Source: Auanema rhodensis (taxonomy: Eukaryota > Nematoda > Chromadorea > Rhabditida > Rhabditidae). From it: a DNA stretch of 64,000 nucleotides. Of this stretch, positions 12,482 to 25,300 are shown piece by piece. Positions within the stretch are counted from its first letter, which is position 1, and the number at the start of each line of letters is the position of its first letter. The notes below the pieces were generated by a model. That model saw only the letters and a program-made list of their open reading frames with translations, had not been told where the DNA came from and made no database searches. The translations under genes and the position numbers were made by a program. The stretch lies in NCBI GenBank assembly GCA_964057225.1, contig OZ059898.1:6572001-6636000 (forward strand). Direction: 5' to 3'.

Positions 12482-15400
12482 CTATTTGATTAATTCGCTT
12501 CTTTTAGCTAAATTGGAATGAAGCTTCGTCAAAACGTGGAGATGGAAAGGATCAGGCTGGTCTGACCTACTAATTAATCCAGCGTTACCGGATGCAACAG
12601 ATATTAAATGCTTTCTAAAATATAAAAAATATGAAAAATATGAAAAAAAAGTATCACCTGACTCTTGAAACACTTGTCATTGTTTCTATTGGATTAGCTC
12701 CGTTGAGCATTCTACATACCAAATGGTAGACCAAAATCTGAAAATCATTTAGATTATATTATTTATAGAATAATTATTTGTTACTCTTGAGCCACAGTTT
12801 TCTTTAATACGATCTGTAAGGTGAACATAATGATTGGTTGCTTCCTGGTAAAGAGTTCTGAAATCAAACTTCGGTATCTGAACCCAATATGGCTTTTCAG
12901 CGCTCAAATCCACACGCCATGCATCTAACAACGATGATAAAACCCATTCATAAGCAAGAATACTCAAAGAGTCCTAAATAAACAAGACCATCAAAACTTT
13001 AAAAAAAAAGCTCATACTTGAATATCTTGTATTTCAGAATTTTCTTTGATATGAACATTGCGCATGGTTTCCAGAGCTCGCTGAGTATGTACAAAAATGA
13101 ATTTTCCGAATTGAGAATTTTCTCTGTAAATCAAGAATGTAAAATAGAGAAAATAATTATCTGATTACCTGTCTTCTAAGCAAATTTTTCGAGCACAGAA
13201 AGCATGTCCCACTGCTAGAGCTAAAGGCCTGAATAGAAAATAAAATTGGAAACAGTACAAGAAAAAATATTACTCTGTCAAGAGTTCCTTGGGGCACTGT
13301 CTAACAACGGTATAATGTTTTTTAGCCAACTCATTTCGACCATGTTTCCATAGTAAAGCACATGTCAGAACATGAGTCCACCAGGAACATAAAGCATCTC
13401 CTTCAGAAACTGTAGTATCACAATCTATAACATACAAGCATATTTTTTTCAAAAAATATTAACAAACTCCAATCAATCTCTTTTTTCGGAGCGCCTCCAC
13501 CAGTAGACATAGATAATAGAAGACGTGAAGCATCAATGACATCAATCTAGATTTAAATGCGATTGGAAACAGTAAAGAAAGTTTAAATTGAAATACTTTT
13601 TCTTCTGTTGCTCCGGATAGCTCAGCGGACAAAAGTTTAATTAAATAAAGTTTAAAGTGACTTCTTAGTTTAGAAATTGGGGATGTATCTGGAAACTTAT
13701 AAGTATAAATTAAAAATTATAAGTTATAAGTTATACCTAAGTTTTCAGAAGAAAATGGTATATGGCGTGCTGGTGAGGACAAAACATTTTGCACAGTTTC
13801 AGCACTTGAAAGATATTTTTTGCTTAATGGATGAAAAATCCAAGATAAACCATTTATCTATAATATTCAAGATTGTAAACAGCAATGCAAGGAAAAACTT
13901 ACAGCATTTTCTTCAGAACGTCGTACATGTCTCCGAGCTCTTCGATAAAAATATAATGATACGATTTTAGCAAAAGGTCCGTATAAGCACATTCTTGTTC
14001 TAAAATACACAAATTTATTTAAAACGATATTAGAAATGATATACTAACCTTATACCGGCAGCTAAATAAATATCTGCCATAACACTACGCGGTAATCCAT
14101 CCACTGATACACCAGCGCTCTCCGCTAAGTTCACAGCGGATAGTGCAAGATATAAACCAGATACAGACCCATATGTTTCATCAATTCCCAGTAACAAAAG
14201 CTTAATAAGAACAAATTTTATAGAAAAGATGGAAAATATAAGCGCTAACTTGATGTAATTTGTGATAAATAAGAGCAGTATGAGCATGACTTTTACAAAC
14301 TACTGTAACGGGTTTTAGAGCATTACGTTTTCTTCTCGAAAACCATCTGCACAAAAAGAAGATGATTACAAGAATATCAAAACGGAGAGATTACCTTCCA
14401 ATCCATAAGCCATTCAAAGTATGACGAACAATCTGCCATACTACTGATAAGAGAGAGTCTAGGCCTGCGGAAGGAAGAGGTCTTTCAAGAATCTATGAAT
14501 ATTACAGATAGGAGGAATTTTTTTATAAAAGAAAACCTGTAAACATTCCATGTACAAACGCATAGCTTCTTTCACATTCCCTGCATCTGTTTCAACACGA
14601 GCTCTATGACGAAATGACAAAAACGTAGACCAAGAACGAGATTTAAAGTCCTAATAAAACATAAACGAAAATAAATATGAATAAAAACATTTTCTTACCT
14701 GTACAGGTTCTCCGTATACTAAAAGCCGTATAAGAACACAAATGATAACAAATATATTTACAGACCATACAAATCCAGGACGAATCACATTATTTTGCCA
14801 CCAATTATCGGCATCCGTATAATATGGGTCAAAAACTTCATCATTCTATAACAGTTGCTTAATATATTAATACAAAAATTAAACATACTTGTAAAACTCG
14901 ACCTCCCATTGGAAGAGAATTATGAATAATTGGTTCTTGTGCAGAAGCAGATTCAGCCAAAAAACTAACGGGGTTCCAGACCAGCATAGCCAACATGAAC
15001 GCAAATATGGAGAGACGTACCTGAAATAACAAACAGCTTGAAAAATAAGCGTATATGCTTACTTGATCCAGTTTTGGTCTTTTATTACCTTTCATTGGGA
15101 GATTTGGAGAAGAAGGACAATTCTAGAAACAAAGAAGACAATAACTGAAAAAAAATTAGAGCTCTACAGTATCCGGAGATTCGAGAGACTCGATTCCAGA
15201 AGTAAATGCGGAATTACTAAATGCTGGTGATAATGGCGCCATATGCTGAGTAGGAACCTGTAAGTTTGTAATCAAAAACTTCCTTAAAAATAATATGTGT
15301 TCCACCTCAATTTTATTGGCCATTAGAATTGAAGTAAGCCTTGCAATTTCCCCTTTAAGAGTCAAGTTTTCATTTTCAAGGTTTGAAATATGTTCAATGG

Positions 15401-17496
15401 CTTTCCGCAAAGTTGCAGATTTACTGAGCTGAAACTGCAGGCTATGAAAATAAATTAGGAAGATGTAATTTCACCTTGGTATCTTCTCCGCCCAAGATAG
15501 TTTTCAGGTGTTGGATGCGATCATTGATTGAACATCTATACTTTCTCTCAATTAAATTATGAGCCGTTCTTCTTTCTGTTTTAGGCCCCCGACGAATAGG
15601 CAATTCATCCGCTGGTTCATCTTCCAAATCGCTCACATCATCATCTTTCCATTTCTGGTCACGCGTGACTCTAGTAGCAACAGCAGACGGTCTTGGTCTG
15701 TTATCCCGGTTTTTCAACATTTCAACCTCACTTGGTGACATGTTAACCTTGAAGCACACACATATTAAAACGAATGCTATATTTTTCTAATACCAAAAGT
15801 CTTAGTAACTCTTCTTTCGTATTGGATGGTTTCCTCGGACTTGTACCATAAATTGGTTCAGGCATAGGTTCTATCTTTAAAAAAAAGCAGTCAAAACTAC
15901 TGAAAGAGATATTATGTGTCAACCTTTGGAGGCTTATACGTGTACGGAGGTGACATCTGTCCATCAACATACATAGCAGGAGGAGAATGCACGGCTGGCA
16001 ATGGCTGCATTGCTGGAGCAGCTAACTTCTGAGCCTGAAAAATTCAGATTTTTAAAAATTTTGTTTCCACTATTAGTTTTCTCTGAACGATTGACAATGT
16101 TAAAGTTTCAAGAAAGTAAACAGTGTTCTTCCACTCCGTTTCTTATCAGCAGGCAACCCCTTTTCACCCCGTTTTCCATAAGCATCCAACGATCAATGGG
16201 TGCATGTGAATCGCACCTGATATAACAAAAAAGATAAGCAGACGGGTAATACCAAAAATCTATGATAAACTTAGGAAATGATGTTTACTAAAATTGCAAG
16301 AAAGTTATCTAAGCCTCAAAATTTGCAAATATTAAAACACAGTAAACTGGAACAAACATAATGAATTAAAGTATTAAACCAAAAAGCTATATGTATATAT
16401 GTAAAAGCTTTCAAAATTTAAAAATGTATGGTTCTATTTCAATTAATTAACACAGTCTATATTACCCTAATTTTAATTATTTTGAAGAGTTGTAAAAAAC
16501 ATGAATCTTACTTTCGAATAGGTGATCGTACAAATGAAATGATGAAACATTCTTTAATCAAAGAAATAGCATCATCATTGATTGGGCAGTGATAAAATGA
16601 TATATAATTTGGGTTCTAGACAGACTGTCAAATTGATATTTAAAAAATAAGTGACTAGAAGAACCCTCGTAATAAAATCAAGTGCTCTTAATCAATCGTA
16701 AAAACTTAAGAACTCGCACAATATAACTTTTTCCGGAAAAAAAAGAATTGTAATTCATACCAAACTACCAGGCTGGAAATTACTCTCTGCTGCTTGTGGC
16801 TGATTAGATCCTAACTGTGGCAACATTCTTGCTGTTGATTCAAAGCGGCTGGAATTCTCAAAATTTGGAGGCGAAAACCTGTAAACATTATAATAAACAA
16901 AATCATTTTTAATTTTTATTCATAAATCAATATTTGTCAAACTAACTTCATTGCGTATGGATCATGTTGAGGTGGTGAATCAGATTGCATAAGCGTCATA
17001 ACGGAGTCAATTTCTTGAGACCTGAATTATCAAATAAACTTAATTATATAATCGGACTTTTTCAAATATTATAATTTTTTTGTCCTCAACGACCACGTGC
17101 TACATGAGACATTTTGTTTCAAGTATGTGACAACTGTTGTCTTTGCTTAGTCACACAACGCAAAATCAATTGACTTTTCTACGTTCTCAAACTTTTAGTG
17201 AACGAAGAAGTTCAGCTAAAGAAATCGTACTTGTTTGGATCATAATACTGTTGGGGAGGACTATGTTGATTTATTCGTCCGAATGGATTGGCGTGATAGA
17301 CTGAATTAGCATTGTGTTGATGATTCCATTGATTAGCCATGGAAGGATAGCAGTCCATTGCTTCTGAATGTACAACAGCTGAAAAAAAATGTTGCAAAGC
17401 AAAACTTGAAGAAATATTACATTGGATTTCATCCAAGTTTACATCCAAGGACAAAAAAGGATCCGTCCTTTGAACATCTAGATAGTTATACTCCAT
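12482..17496 (-). CDS. sbp-1: Sterol regulatory element-binding protein (SREBP / SBP-1)
   Basis: The gene spans about 5 kb and at least 18 exons. The acidic N-terminus [20 protein letters not shown] (start at 17496) is a transactivation segment, followed by a Pro/Gln/Ser-rich linker. The bHLH-leucine zipper lies about 15,590-15,300: [19 protein letters not shown] carries the tyrosine (RKYR) specific to SREBPs in place of the usual arginine, then [20 protein letters not shown] and the zipper. A membrane hairpin follows: [13 protein letters not shown], a lumenal loop, and [20 protein letters not shown]. The C-terminal regulatory domain runs to the stop at 12482. SREBPs sit in the ER, are cut by S1P and S2P, and the released N-terminus activates lipid synthesis genes. 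The lumenal loop has GRVLQ rather than a clear RxxL. The largest intron (about 16,035-16,760) could hold an internal promoter. Confidence 0.93.
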
Positions 17497-17684
17497 GGCA
17501 CAAGCGGTTATCAATTATCCATAAATAAGCTGGAAAATCAGAAATACAGAAATAGGATATTTCAAAAAAAAAAGAGCTAAATTTAGAGAAAAGTACAGAG
17601 ACAGACACCTGGCAGAGCGCTAGGTCAAAGAGAACAGTACACTGAAAAAAGCAATCACTACGCGAAAACGAAGTATTTGTTACA
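17497..17684. promoter_or_regulatory. Shared upstream region of SREBP and the orphan gene
   Basis: Only 188 bp separate the two divergent start codons, so the core promoters probably overlap. No named element was identified. Confidence 0.35.
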
Positions 17685-17996
17685 ATGAGTGCGAGATCGA
17701 ACCCGAAGGACACGCAAAAATTAATCAATAGAAAATTATTGAAACGTTTCAGAATCTTGTTTACGGTTTTCCGGCAAGAATATCTTATGAAACGGTCAGT
17801 CTACGACAATCTTTTTTCTAAACATTTCGTGCACGTTAAAAACAAGAACGATAGAAAATCTAAACCAGCATGGTTAGCCAGTATAAATGATAATATAATA
17901 GTAGATATATCAAAAAAAAAGATAAGAATTAGTATTTTTACATTTACTGAAGAAAATCAAAGCGAAGCAATTAATGTAGAAAGCATTACAAGATAG
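17685..17996 (+). CDS. Basic 103-residue protein, family not recognised
   Basis: A single-exon ORF starts with ATG at 17685 and ends with TAG at 17994-17996. The product is rich in Lys, Arg, Ile and Phe (KLINRKLLKRFRILFTVFRQ, then NKNDRKSKPAWLASINDN), with no signal peptide or membrane span and an acidic end. It reads like a real, non-repetitive protein, perhaps a small RNA-binding or mitochondrial protein, but I recognise no domain. It diverges from SREBP across 188 bp and is followed on the same strand by the RPP25-like gene after about 470 bp. Confidence 0.5.
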   Translation: MSARSNPKDTQKLINRKLLKRFRILFTVFRQEYLMKRSVYDNLFSKHFVHVKNKNDRKSKPAWLASINDNIIVDISKKKIRISIFTFTEENQSEAINVESITR

Positions 17997-18466
17997 TGGT
18001 TTCAAATTGCTGTGATTGATCAATGATTGTGATAACGACGAAAATGAAAAAGCAGAAAAGTTCTGAATCTGAGAATAAATGAAAATTACTTCTTATTACT
18101 TAATTTCTTATCTTAGAACAGTGCCAAGAATTTTGCGAACTATATAACTGACTTTTATAGGCAAAGCAATATTTTTGCTTTAAAGAAATAATAACCTCTA
18201 ACAGACTGATAACATTAAATGATTTACAAAGTAGAACTATACGATCCGTTTTATATTTTGACAGCGCTTAAAGTAATTATTTACCTAATTATCAAATACT
18301 TTAATGAATAATTGTAAAATACAGTACATTTTTGACTGGCGTTAGGTTAAAAATAAATGTACCTTTCCATTAAGATGGAATTGCAGATTTTTATCATTTT
18401 TTTAAAATTTCTGGTATTTTTCTAATGTTTCTAATAATATTTTGGTCCATATAGGGTTAGATTGAA

Positions 18467-19267
18467 ATGGATAACTACATTTTGTCGGATGAAAGTGTTG
18501 AAATTGAAGCAACAGTTCCCTTTCCCTCTCAATACACTGAAAATGCTAAAATTATGAAAATTAAAAAAGGAACGAAATTCATCAATATAGTAAACTACGT
18601 TCTCAACTTGTTTAAGGTTTGTTGTAAAAGTGGATTAATAATTATTGTACATTTAAGGAAGACGTTCATAGACTAGTTATATTTGAAGGATTAGGAGATG
18701 CCGCTGAGAAATGCATATCCTGCGCCGAAGTATTCAAAAAGAAATATCAGGTATCCATGACAAACACAGTGGTTCAAACTTTTTTTAGGGATTATTATAT
18801 CAGTGGAACTCTCTAGGTATTGGAAAATCTATAACGCTTTGGGTGCCTACAGTTCATGAATTACAAAAGTAATTAGTCAACTTGCGATTGTAAGAGATAT
18901 ATGTTTTAGAATTCGAGTGACAGTAGACACTCCTGTTATGTATATTTTGATTTCTAAGGACCCATTTCCGGATAATCTCCAATGTGGAAGGTGATTAACA
19001 AATGAGATCTATAATTCAAACAATATTTTCAGCATGCAGTGTTCCACAGAACAAGTGATTCCACGGCACACCAGATCCAATAAGGTAGTCATGTTTAAAA
19101 TTAAAAAAAGCAATGTCAAAGTTCAGAATAAGAGAAAGGCTTTTCCTAAGGTCGAAACTCCGGCAGGTACTAATAGATGGGCTCGATCGAGTAAAGAGGA
19201 GAGTGCTCGTCGAAATCGGGAGAAAGATAGTATTATAACAAATATCAGTCATGGATCAACAGAATAA
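18467..19267 (+). CDS. RPP25: RNase P/MRP subunit p25-like protein (Alba domain)
   Basis: Five exons with introns of about 40 bp. The N-terminus MDNYILSDESVEIEATVPF leads into an Alba fold: MKIKKGTKFINIVNYVLNLF, VHRLVIFEGLGDAAEKCISC (the RPP25/POP6 pattern of strand, GxGxAxxKAixxAEi) and WVPTVHELQKIRVTVDTPVM, with PVMYILISKDP. The C-terminal exon is Lys/Arg-rich and ends at 19267. RPP25 pairs with RPP20 to bind the P3 arm of RNase P and MRP RNA and helps tRNA and rRNA processing in the nucleus. Assignment rests on the Alba motifs and the basic tail. Convergent with DSS1. Confidence 0.8.
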
Positions 19268-19483
19268 TTTGTTTTCGTTTTGTTGTTGTGATTTATTGAT
19301 ACTTGTTCAATAATTTAAATAACATTATTTGTAAACCGTGAACTTAAATTAAGATACACATAAAACACAGGGAAAGTGATATTGCATACTTATCGGCATA
19401 ATTATGAAGTTAGATCTTGTGTCCACTTTTCGTGAGTTCTTCCCTAAATGAGATGTTCCGATTAATGTACATAATATCAAAAA

Positions 19484-19728
19484 TTACTTTAATTGCTTAG
19501 AAAATTCGCTTTCATTAGTCTCATCATCCCAGTTATCTTCCCAGACATGAACTTCGTCATCATCAGCATCTGCTGCCTTTTCATTCCAATCCTGAAAAAA
19601 AAAGTTTTAACACAGTGAACAAAAATTATTATAACTTGAACTGGAAACTCTTCAAACTCTTCGTCATCTAAAGTTTTCTTTGTCTTCTCCTTCTTGACAT
19701 CCTTCTTAGTAATGGTAATTCCGGACAT
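19484..19728 (-). CDS. dss-1: 26S proteasome subunit DSS1/SEM1
   Basis: Two exons give a roughly 66-residue acidic protein: MSGITITKKDVKKEKTKKT, then LDDEEFEEFPVQ, an intron, DWNEKAADADDD and VHVWEDNWDDETNESEFS. The EEFPVQDW and VWEDNWDD blocks are the two Trp/acidic patches that define DSS1. It is a small disordered subunit of the proteasome lid and also binds BRCA2 and TREX-2-type complexes. The stop TAA is at 19484-19486. It lies 204 bp downstream of MRPL45 on the same strand, with a splice-acceptor-like TAATTCAG 12 bases before the ATG, which suggests an operon with trans-splicing. Confidence 0.9.
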
Positions 19729-19931
19729 TGTAATATTTTCTGAATTACTATTAAAATAAAAAACAATTAGACATAATATATGTAAAATAGGCTTCAACCA
19801 ATATGATAAAGAAGAATATATAGTATAAAAAGTAAAATATTAACAAATTTTCAACAAACAACATAACTATTCGCATCCTAAACTATAGTATAATTAGAAA
19901 AGCTATAACATCTATATTATTCAAATCAATT

Positions 19932-21451
19932 TTAATCATCTTCAGACTTTCCTGATTTTTCTTGCTGTTTACGTTCACGAGCAACCTGCTCTGCTCTTAA
20001 TGGAAGCGGAGCAGCTTCCTGTGGTCTCGCTTCGTTAGTATCATTATTCTCAGCTAAAAAAAAACAGAAAATATATAATTTAATTTAATTATAAATTACC
20101 TAATTCTTTGGTTAAATGCGCTCCCTGCTTAGGCTGACTCCACTTAGGATAAACTTTGTCGTGAAGCCCAAAATAACATTATGATATATCAATTAAATAA
20201 TGGTATGTTACCTCCAAACTCCATCAACAACAGCAATATGATTTTCAAATACAACATATTCCACAACATCTCTTGCCTCATTTTCGGAACCCAAAATTAA
20301 ATGACCGAAACGATCATAAATTGCTAATTTCTAAAAAGGACAATACTATTAAACAGGTTACAAAGCATAACAAACTTGTCTTGTATGCATGCGAACTGTA
20401 AGTTGAGCAATATCATTTCCAGATTTATACGGGTTATCGGCACATCTAACAGCTACTACTTTACTCGGTTCTACTCTTTCCACTAACTCCCAAAAAATTG
20501 ACCCGTTTTCTACATCCGGCCACATTTTCTATATATTATCATTAAAAAAACTACAATTGTACATACCACAAAAGCTCTTTCGGTTATAAATCTGTGTAGA
20601 GATTGCTTATCCCTGGACATCAAAGCTTTATGAGCCTCTTCATAAATATGATCAGCAGTTGGGGCAAATTTCTTAAGGGAAAAAAAATAATAATAGTGAA
20701 AATGAGACATACTGCAGGATCAAATTTTTCAAATCCTTCCTTCTTCTTTATCCTACTTGTTCCGTTTCGCCAGTTATGATATTTATGAAGCATTCTTTCC
20801 TAAATTAAGAAAAAAGTTTTATAAACAAATTTTTAAGAAACCTTGACTTCATCTACTTTCATACGAGTATTTTCCGCTAAATTACTTCCCAAAATTGGAA
20901 GAGGATCTTCGGGGGCAACATATGGATCAACAACAGCATCTTAAATTATAAAAACTAATAAAAAAAAGAACAAAAAAAACTACTGAAAGATTGCATGGTA
21001 ACTTGAGATTCTTGCCAATTACGTGGCTGAACTTCTTTATAAGGATTGATCCCCTTCTTCAGGAAAGCAAGTCTAACTTCCGTGGGAGGTAATGAGTCTA
21101 ATTCTCTTTGCTCTACATCATCCGGTAGTTCTACTGTAGGTGTTTTTCTACCGCGCATCTATACTCAATAATAAAATGGAATAGTAGCTTTTGACACAAC
21201 GTACTCGTCGGAACATCTTCTCATTCACATGAGTATTACGATTAGCTTTAGCTTTGTTAGATCGATGAATTCCCAGAAACCTATAAAAATGTAAAGTAAT
21301 ATAGATTTGGCAAAATATAAGACCTTTGCAAATCATGTCTCTCCTTGTGATGATGAACACTGCAAGTTTGAGTGAACACTGATGGTAACGCCTGAAGAGC
21401 TCCGGTAGATGTCCTTGAGAAGGATATCACTGGGCTTATTCGCCCGAGCAT
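19932..21451 (-). CDS. mrpl-45: Mitochondrial large ribosomal subunit protein mL45 (MRPL45)
   Basis: About seven exons. The N-terminus MLGRISPVISFSRTSTGALQ is basic and hydroxylated like a mitochondrial targeting peptide. Later blocks include RFLGIHRSNKAKANRNTHVN, the Tim44-like domain with HKALMSRDKQSLHRFITERAF, WPDVENGSIFWELVERVEP and AVRC, IAQLTVRMHTRQKLAIYDRF, and VVEYVVFENHIA. The C-terminus is charged and ends KSEDD at 19932. mL45 anchors the mitochondrial ribosome at the inner membrane near the exit tunnel through its Tim44-like domain. The start ATG at 21449-21451 was chosen because it gives the targeting peptide. It heads a possible two-gene unit with DSS1 and is divergent from the SLC6 gene. 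Confidence 0.88.
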
Positions 21452-22011
21452 CTATAAAAAACTATTTCTTAATAATATTTCCCTTATAAGAAAAATGTGA
21501 GAATAATATAGTAAGAGATGGATATTAGTAAACATAAGTAGAAGTAATGACTTTAGATGACAGAAAATATCTTAAATTTTCAAGGTGGGCGGATTCGCAA
21601 TAGAGCACGCTTTACGCCTATATAAATCACATCAATAAGGAGCAGTAGAAAGAAGGTAAAACAAGGGGGCAATTGCTATATCCGAAATAAAAATGTAGCA
21701 TTAAATTGAGATTTAATTTTTGTAGGAAATATATATAACAAATAATTTGTTTTGTTTTGAATCTTTCAAAGACTGGGAACCGAAAAACCTGTTCTGACCA
21801 CGTCTCGCCATGCTCGTCTCATCTTGCCTGTTTCGTTTAGCACTTTCAACATTTCTTATTCTGTTGTTTCCCGTATTATTATTTCTGATTAAAATAATTC
21901 ACAAGAAGATTTAGAAAGGTAACATATGAACTTGTATATATCGTTATTTAATATCCAGATTGTAGTCAGATTACTGTAAGTGTTGATTGCAATACTTTCA
22001 TGAGCTAGCAA
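21452..22011. promoter_or_regulatory. Intergenic region between divergent MRPL45 and SLC6 genes
   Basis: About 560 bp without coding exons. It must hold the promoters of both genes. No TATA or named factor site was recognised. Confidence 0.35.
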
Positions 22012-22345
22012 ATGGTTAATATGCAAAATTATTCCGAATGGAAGGCGGCTCTTCGTTTACAAATTGAAGCTTTGGCTAGAAGAAATGAACTACATAGACG
22101 ATGTAATCGAAATTCTGTGAAGGCTAGAACTCAGGTAGTAATAGTTACCCCTATATCATTACAGCTACCAAACTCATTTTATTGTCATATTAACTTGAAT
22201 ATTAAATTTTAACTAGGAAATGGATAATAAAATTCTTAAACTACGGGAACTTTTACAAATTGATGCAAATAAGTGTGCCCAATATTACTTGGAATGCGTG
22301 TGTCATGCGGATGAGACAGAACGAATATTGAACAGGTTTTCGAAT

Positions 22346-22396
<51 letters not shown>

Positions 22397-25300
22397 TCAA
22401 AGCAAAGGTTGAAATATTTAGAACATCTTCAAGGATAGTAAAAAAAAAGAATGTATTCAAAGGAACAATAAATGAAAATTCTGCACCGGCTATTATTTCC
22501 ATACCTGGACCAGTGTCAAATACTGTAGTAGGTCTTATTAATTTAAATACGTTTCTGTTTGTATTGTAGTTTGTACCACAGTTAACTCATTCCCGTTTAA
22601 GTTCAATTTTTTCAAAAATTATTCTATATTCCTCTCTATTGATCGATTGCTTTTTTTCTCTCTCAGAATTACTATATGTTAATTCCATAGATACTTTGTT
22701 TTATGTTCAAATAATGTTGTTTAATTAATGTTTAATTAATTTAAAATTTATGTTCGTTTCCTTTTAGGCACCAGTTGAAGCAGATAGTAGAACTAGTGAT
22801 CGTGTACCACATGACAAACGTTGGTGGGAACAGCTATCTATTCATCGTCGTGAAGAATATTATGCTGAAGGAAAACATGAAGTTCGGCAAATGTTTCGCA
22901 CCCAAGTAAAAATTCGCCAAACTTCAATTAATAACAGTCATGATTACAGAAAGATTTCTTTTTATCTTGTATAGGACTAATTATTGGTATAGGGCATGTC
23001 ATTAGATTTCCTGCAAGAATATATGAATTTGAAGGAGGTTTTATCTAATATTTCTAAATTTTGATAAGTGTTGTTTATTTTTCATTATTTAGGAATTTTT
23101 TTCATTCCTTATATCACCTGTCAATTGTTCATAGGATTTCCTCTTTTATATTTGCAATTGGCTTTAGGACAATGGTCAGGATTAAGTGCACCGGCTGCTT
23201 TAGAAGCTCTAGCTCCAATTGCTTCAGGTTATTTCTTCCTATTCCACATTTTGGTTTTCACAGATGGTTTTTTAGGAGTTGGATGGGTTTTGATAATAAC
23301 AGGAATTGTTTTTGCTATTTATCTAAATGTATATATTGCCTGGAGTCTTCAATTTGTTTTCCAATCAATTCGAGCTATTTTCACAGGTGTTGTACCATGG
23401 GAGCAATGTTCTTCACGTAATTCTTAGCTCATCTTCATTTATATTTATATTATTTTAGCTATGTTTTTAAACAAAATATGCTGTGATATAAGCAATATCT
23501 CTTCTTGTGCATCAAACAATGCAACTATGCTCTCAACTGAGGCTTATTTTTTGTTAGTGTGCTTTCATTTTAGTTTTGAAAAATCTTTTTGCTTGCAGGT
23601 CAAGCATTATTCCAGTTTCTGAACCATTTGAATTTTCCGCTAGTTTACAAGGATTTGCAGTAATTTCTTTTCTGTTATCATGGCTATTGACAACTATTGG
23701 ATCGCTCCGATTTGCGCATTCTTCTGGAATAAGTGCAATATTATCTATCATAATACCCATTACATTTGTATGAATATTACTTTTTTTCATAATTATTTGT
23801 TATATTTCAGTTATTTATCCTGTTCCTAAGAGGGATTTCTCTACCTGGAGCTCATGAAGGAATTGCATTCTTATTGAATATTGATTTAGAAAGACTTTTT
23901 GCTACAGGAGTAGGTTAAATTCTATCAAAATATTCTAATTTTTTCTCTAGATTTGGCGCGCTTCTGTGCAACAAGTATTTTACGAACTTACTCTCAATAC
24001 AGCTCCATTAATAACCTTCTCAGCTTTGAGTCGGTTTAACAATAATATATTTCGGGATAGTGTCGCTTTGATTTCAATGTTAGTAAGCCATTTCGAGTTG
24101 ATATTTATAATCCTTTTGTTTTTAGAAGTGTTCTAACTTCAGTGTTTAGTGCTCTTGTTGTTTTTTCATACCTAGGATATTTTGCAAGCTCCTTGAAAGT
24201 TTCTATTCAGAATGTAGTTTGTAAGTTATATCCATTTGTTAAAATCTTATATATTTTATTATACAGCGTACGAAGGACATTATTTGTCGTTTTATATATA
24301 CACTGCAATTACTTCGACATTAAAAGGTGGAGCTATATGGAGTCTACTTCTCTTTATTGTTATTATACTTGTCACTTTAGATGCTCAATATGCTCTGTAT
24401 GACTTTATTTTTTTTCCATCCATATTTAGATCTTATAGAATGGAAATGATAGCTACTTCTGTTTTAACCAAGTTATCATCACTTAATCGGAGACTGCAGA
24501 ATAAGCTTATAATTGGTTGTTGTTTATTAGGCTTTCTTCTCGGCTTACCTTTTTGTACTAAAGTGAGAAATATTATTGTTCTATTAATATATTATTCAAA
24601 TTTCAGACTGGAATGATGTTTTTCCATACATTAGACAGCTTAATTGCATGTGCCATACCATGCTTGCATTCCATTGCATTGGTTTTGATTGTAACTCAGA
24701 TTTATGGTTAGGCTTTATATGTCTTTATTTTCTTGTTATCTCAGCGATACAATATTTAAGGTGTTAAAGAAATTGTAGCTGATATTTCATACATGATTCG
24801 AATACCAGTACTCCCAATGAAACGTTGGGGAGCTATTGATTCTGCAAGTAAGCTACAAGCCTTATTTGGACCTACTGGATTATTTATTAAATATTGTTGG
24901 ATCTTCGTAACACCATCATTTTTAATTGTGAGTTATATTTTACACTCTGGTTGTTTATTATAATATCATAGATACTTTTATTCCTACATGTAACTGATTA
25001 CAAACTTGTTACATTAGCTGGCAAGCAAGTTCCATATAATTTTGAATTATCTGCTTGGATGCTAGTTAGTTTTCCCATTCTTCTTCTTCCTATTTTGGTT
25101 TTTCGTTCAATCACCAATGCAAGAAAAACAGGAAAGGTAATTATTTTATAAATCAACGAATTATTTGTTATGTTTTCTAGACATTTGTTTCCCTGTTCGA
25201 CTCAAATGTTTGGACTCAAATGCATAGATTAGAGCCTATCACTCCATCTCTAACTGAAGGTCCTGATGAGCAGATTCGAAGAAGAAGAACTGCCATGAGA

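Noticed and set aside
22220-22502. Tyr-Ile repeat ORFs on both strands
   Set aside because: Produced by the TA microsatellite in an SLC6 intron; real exons lie on either side.
24142-24616. Plus-strand ORFs in a second frame within the SLC6 gene
   Set aside because: They run through introns of the transporter; the spliced frame explains the region.
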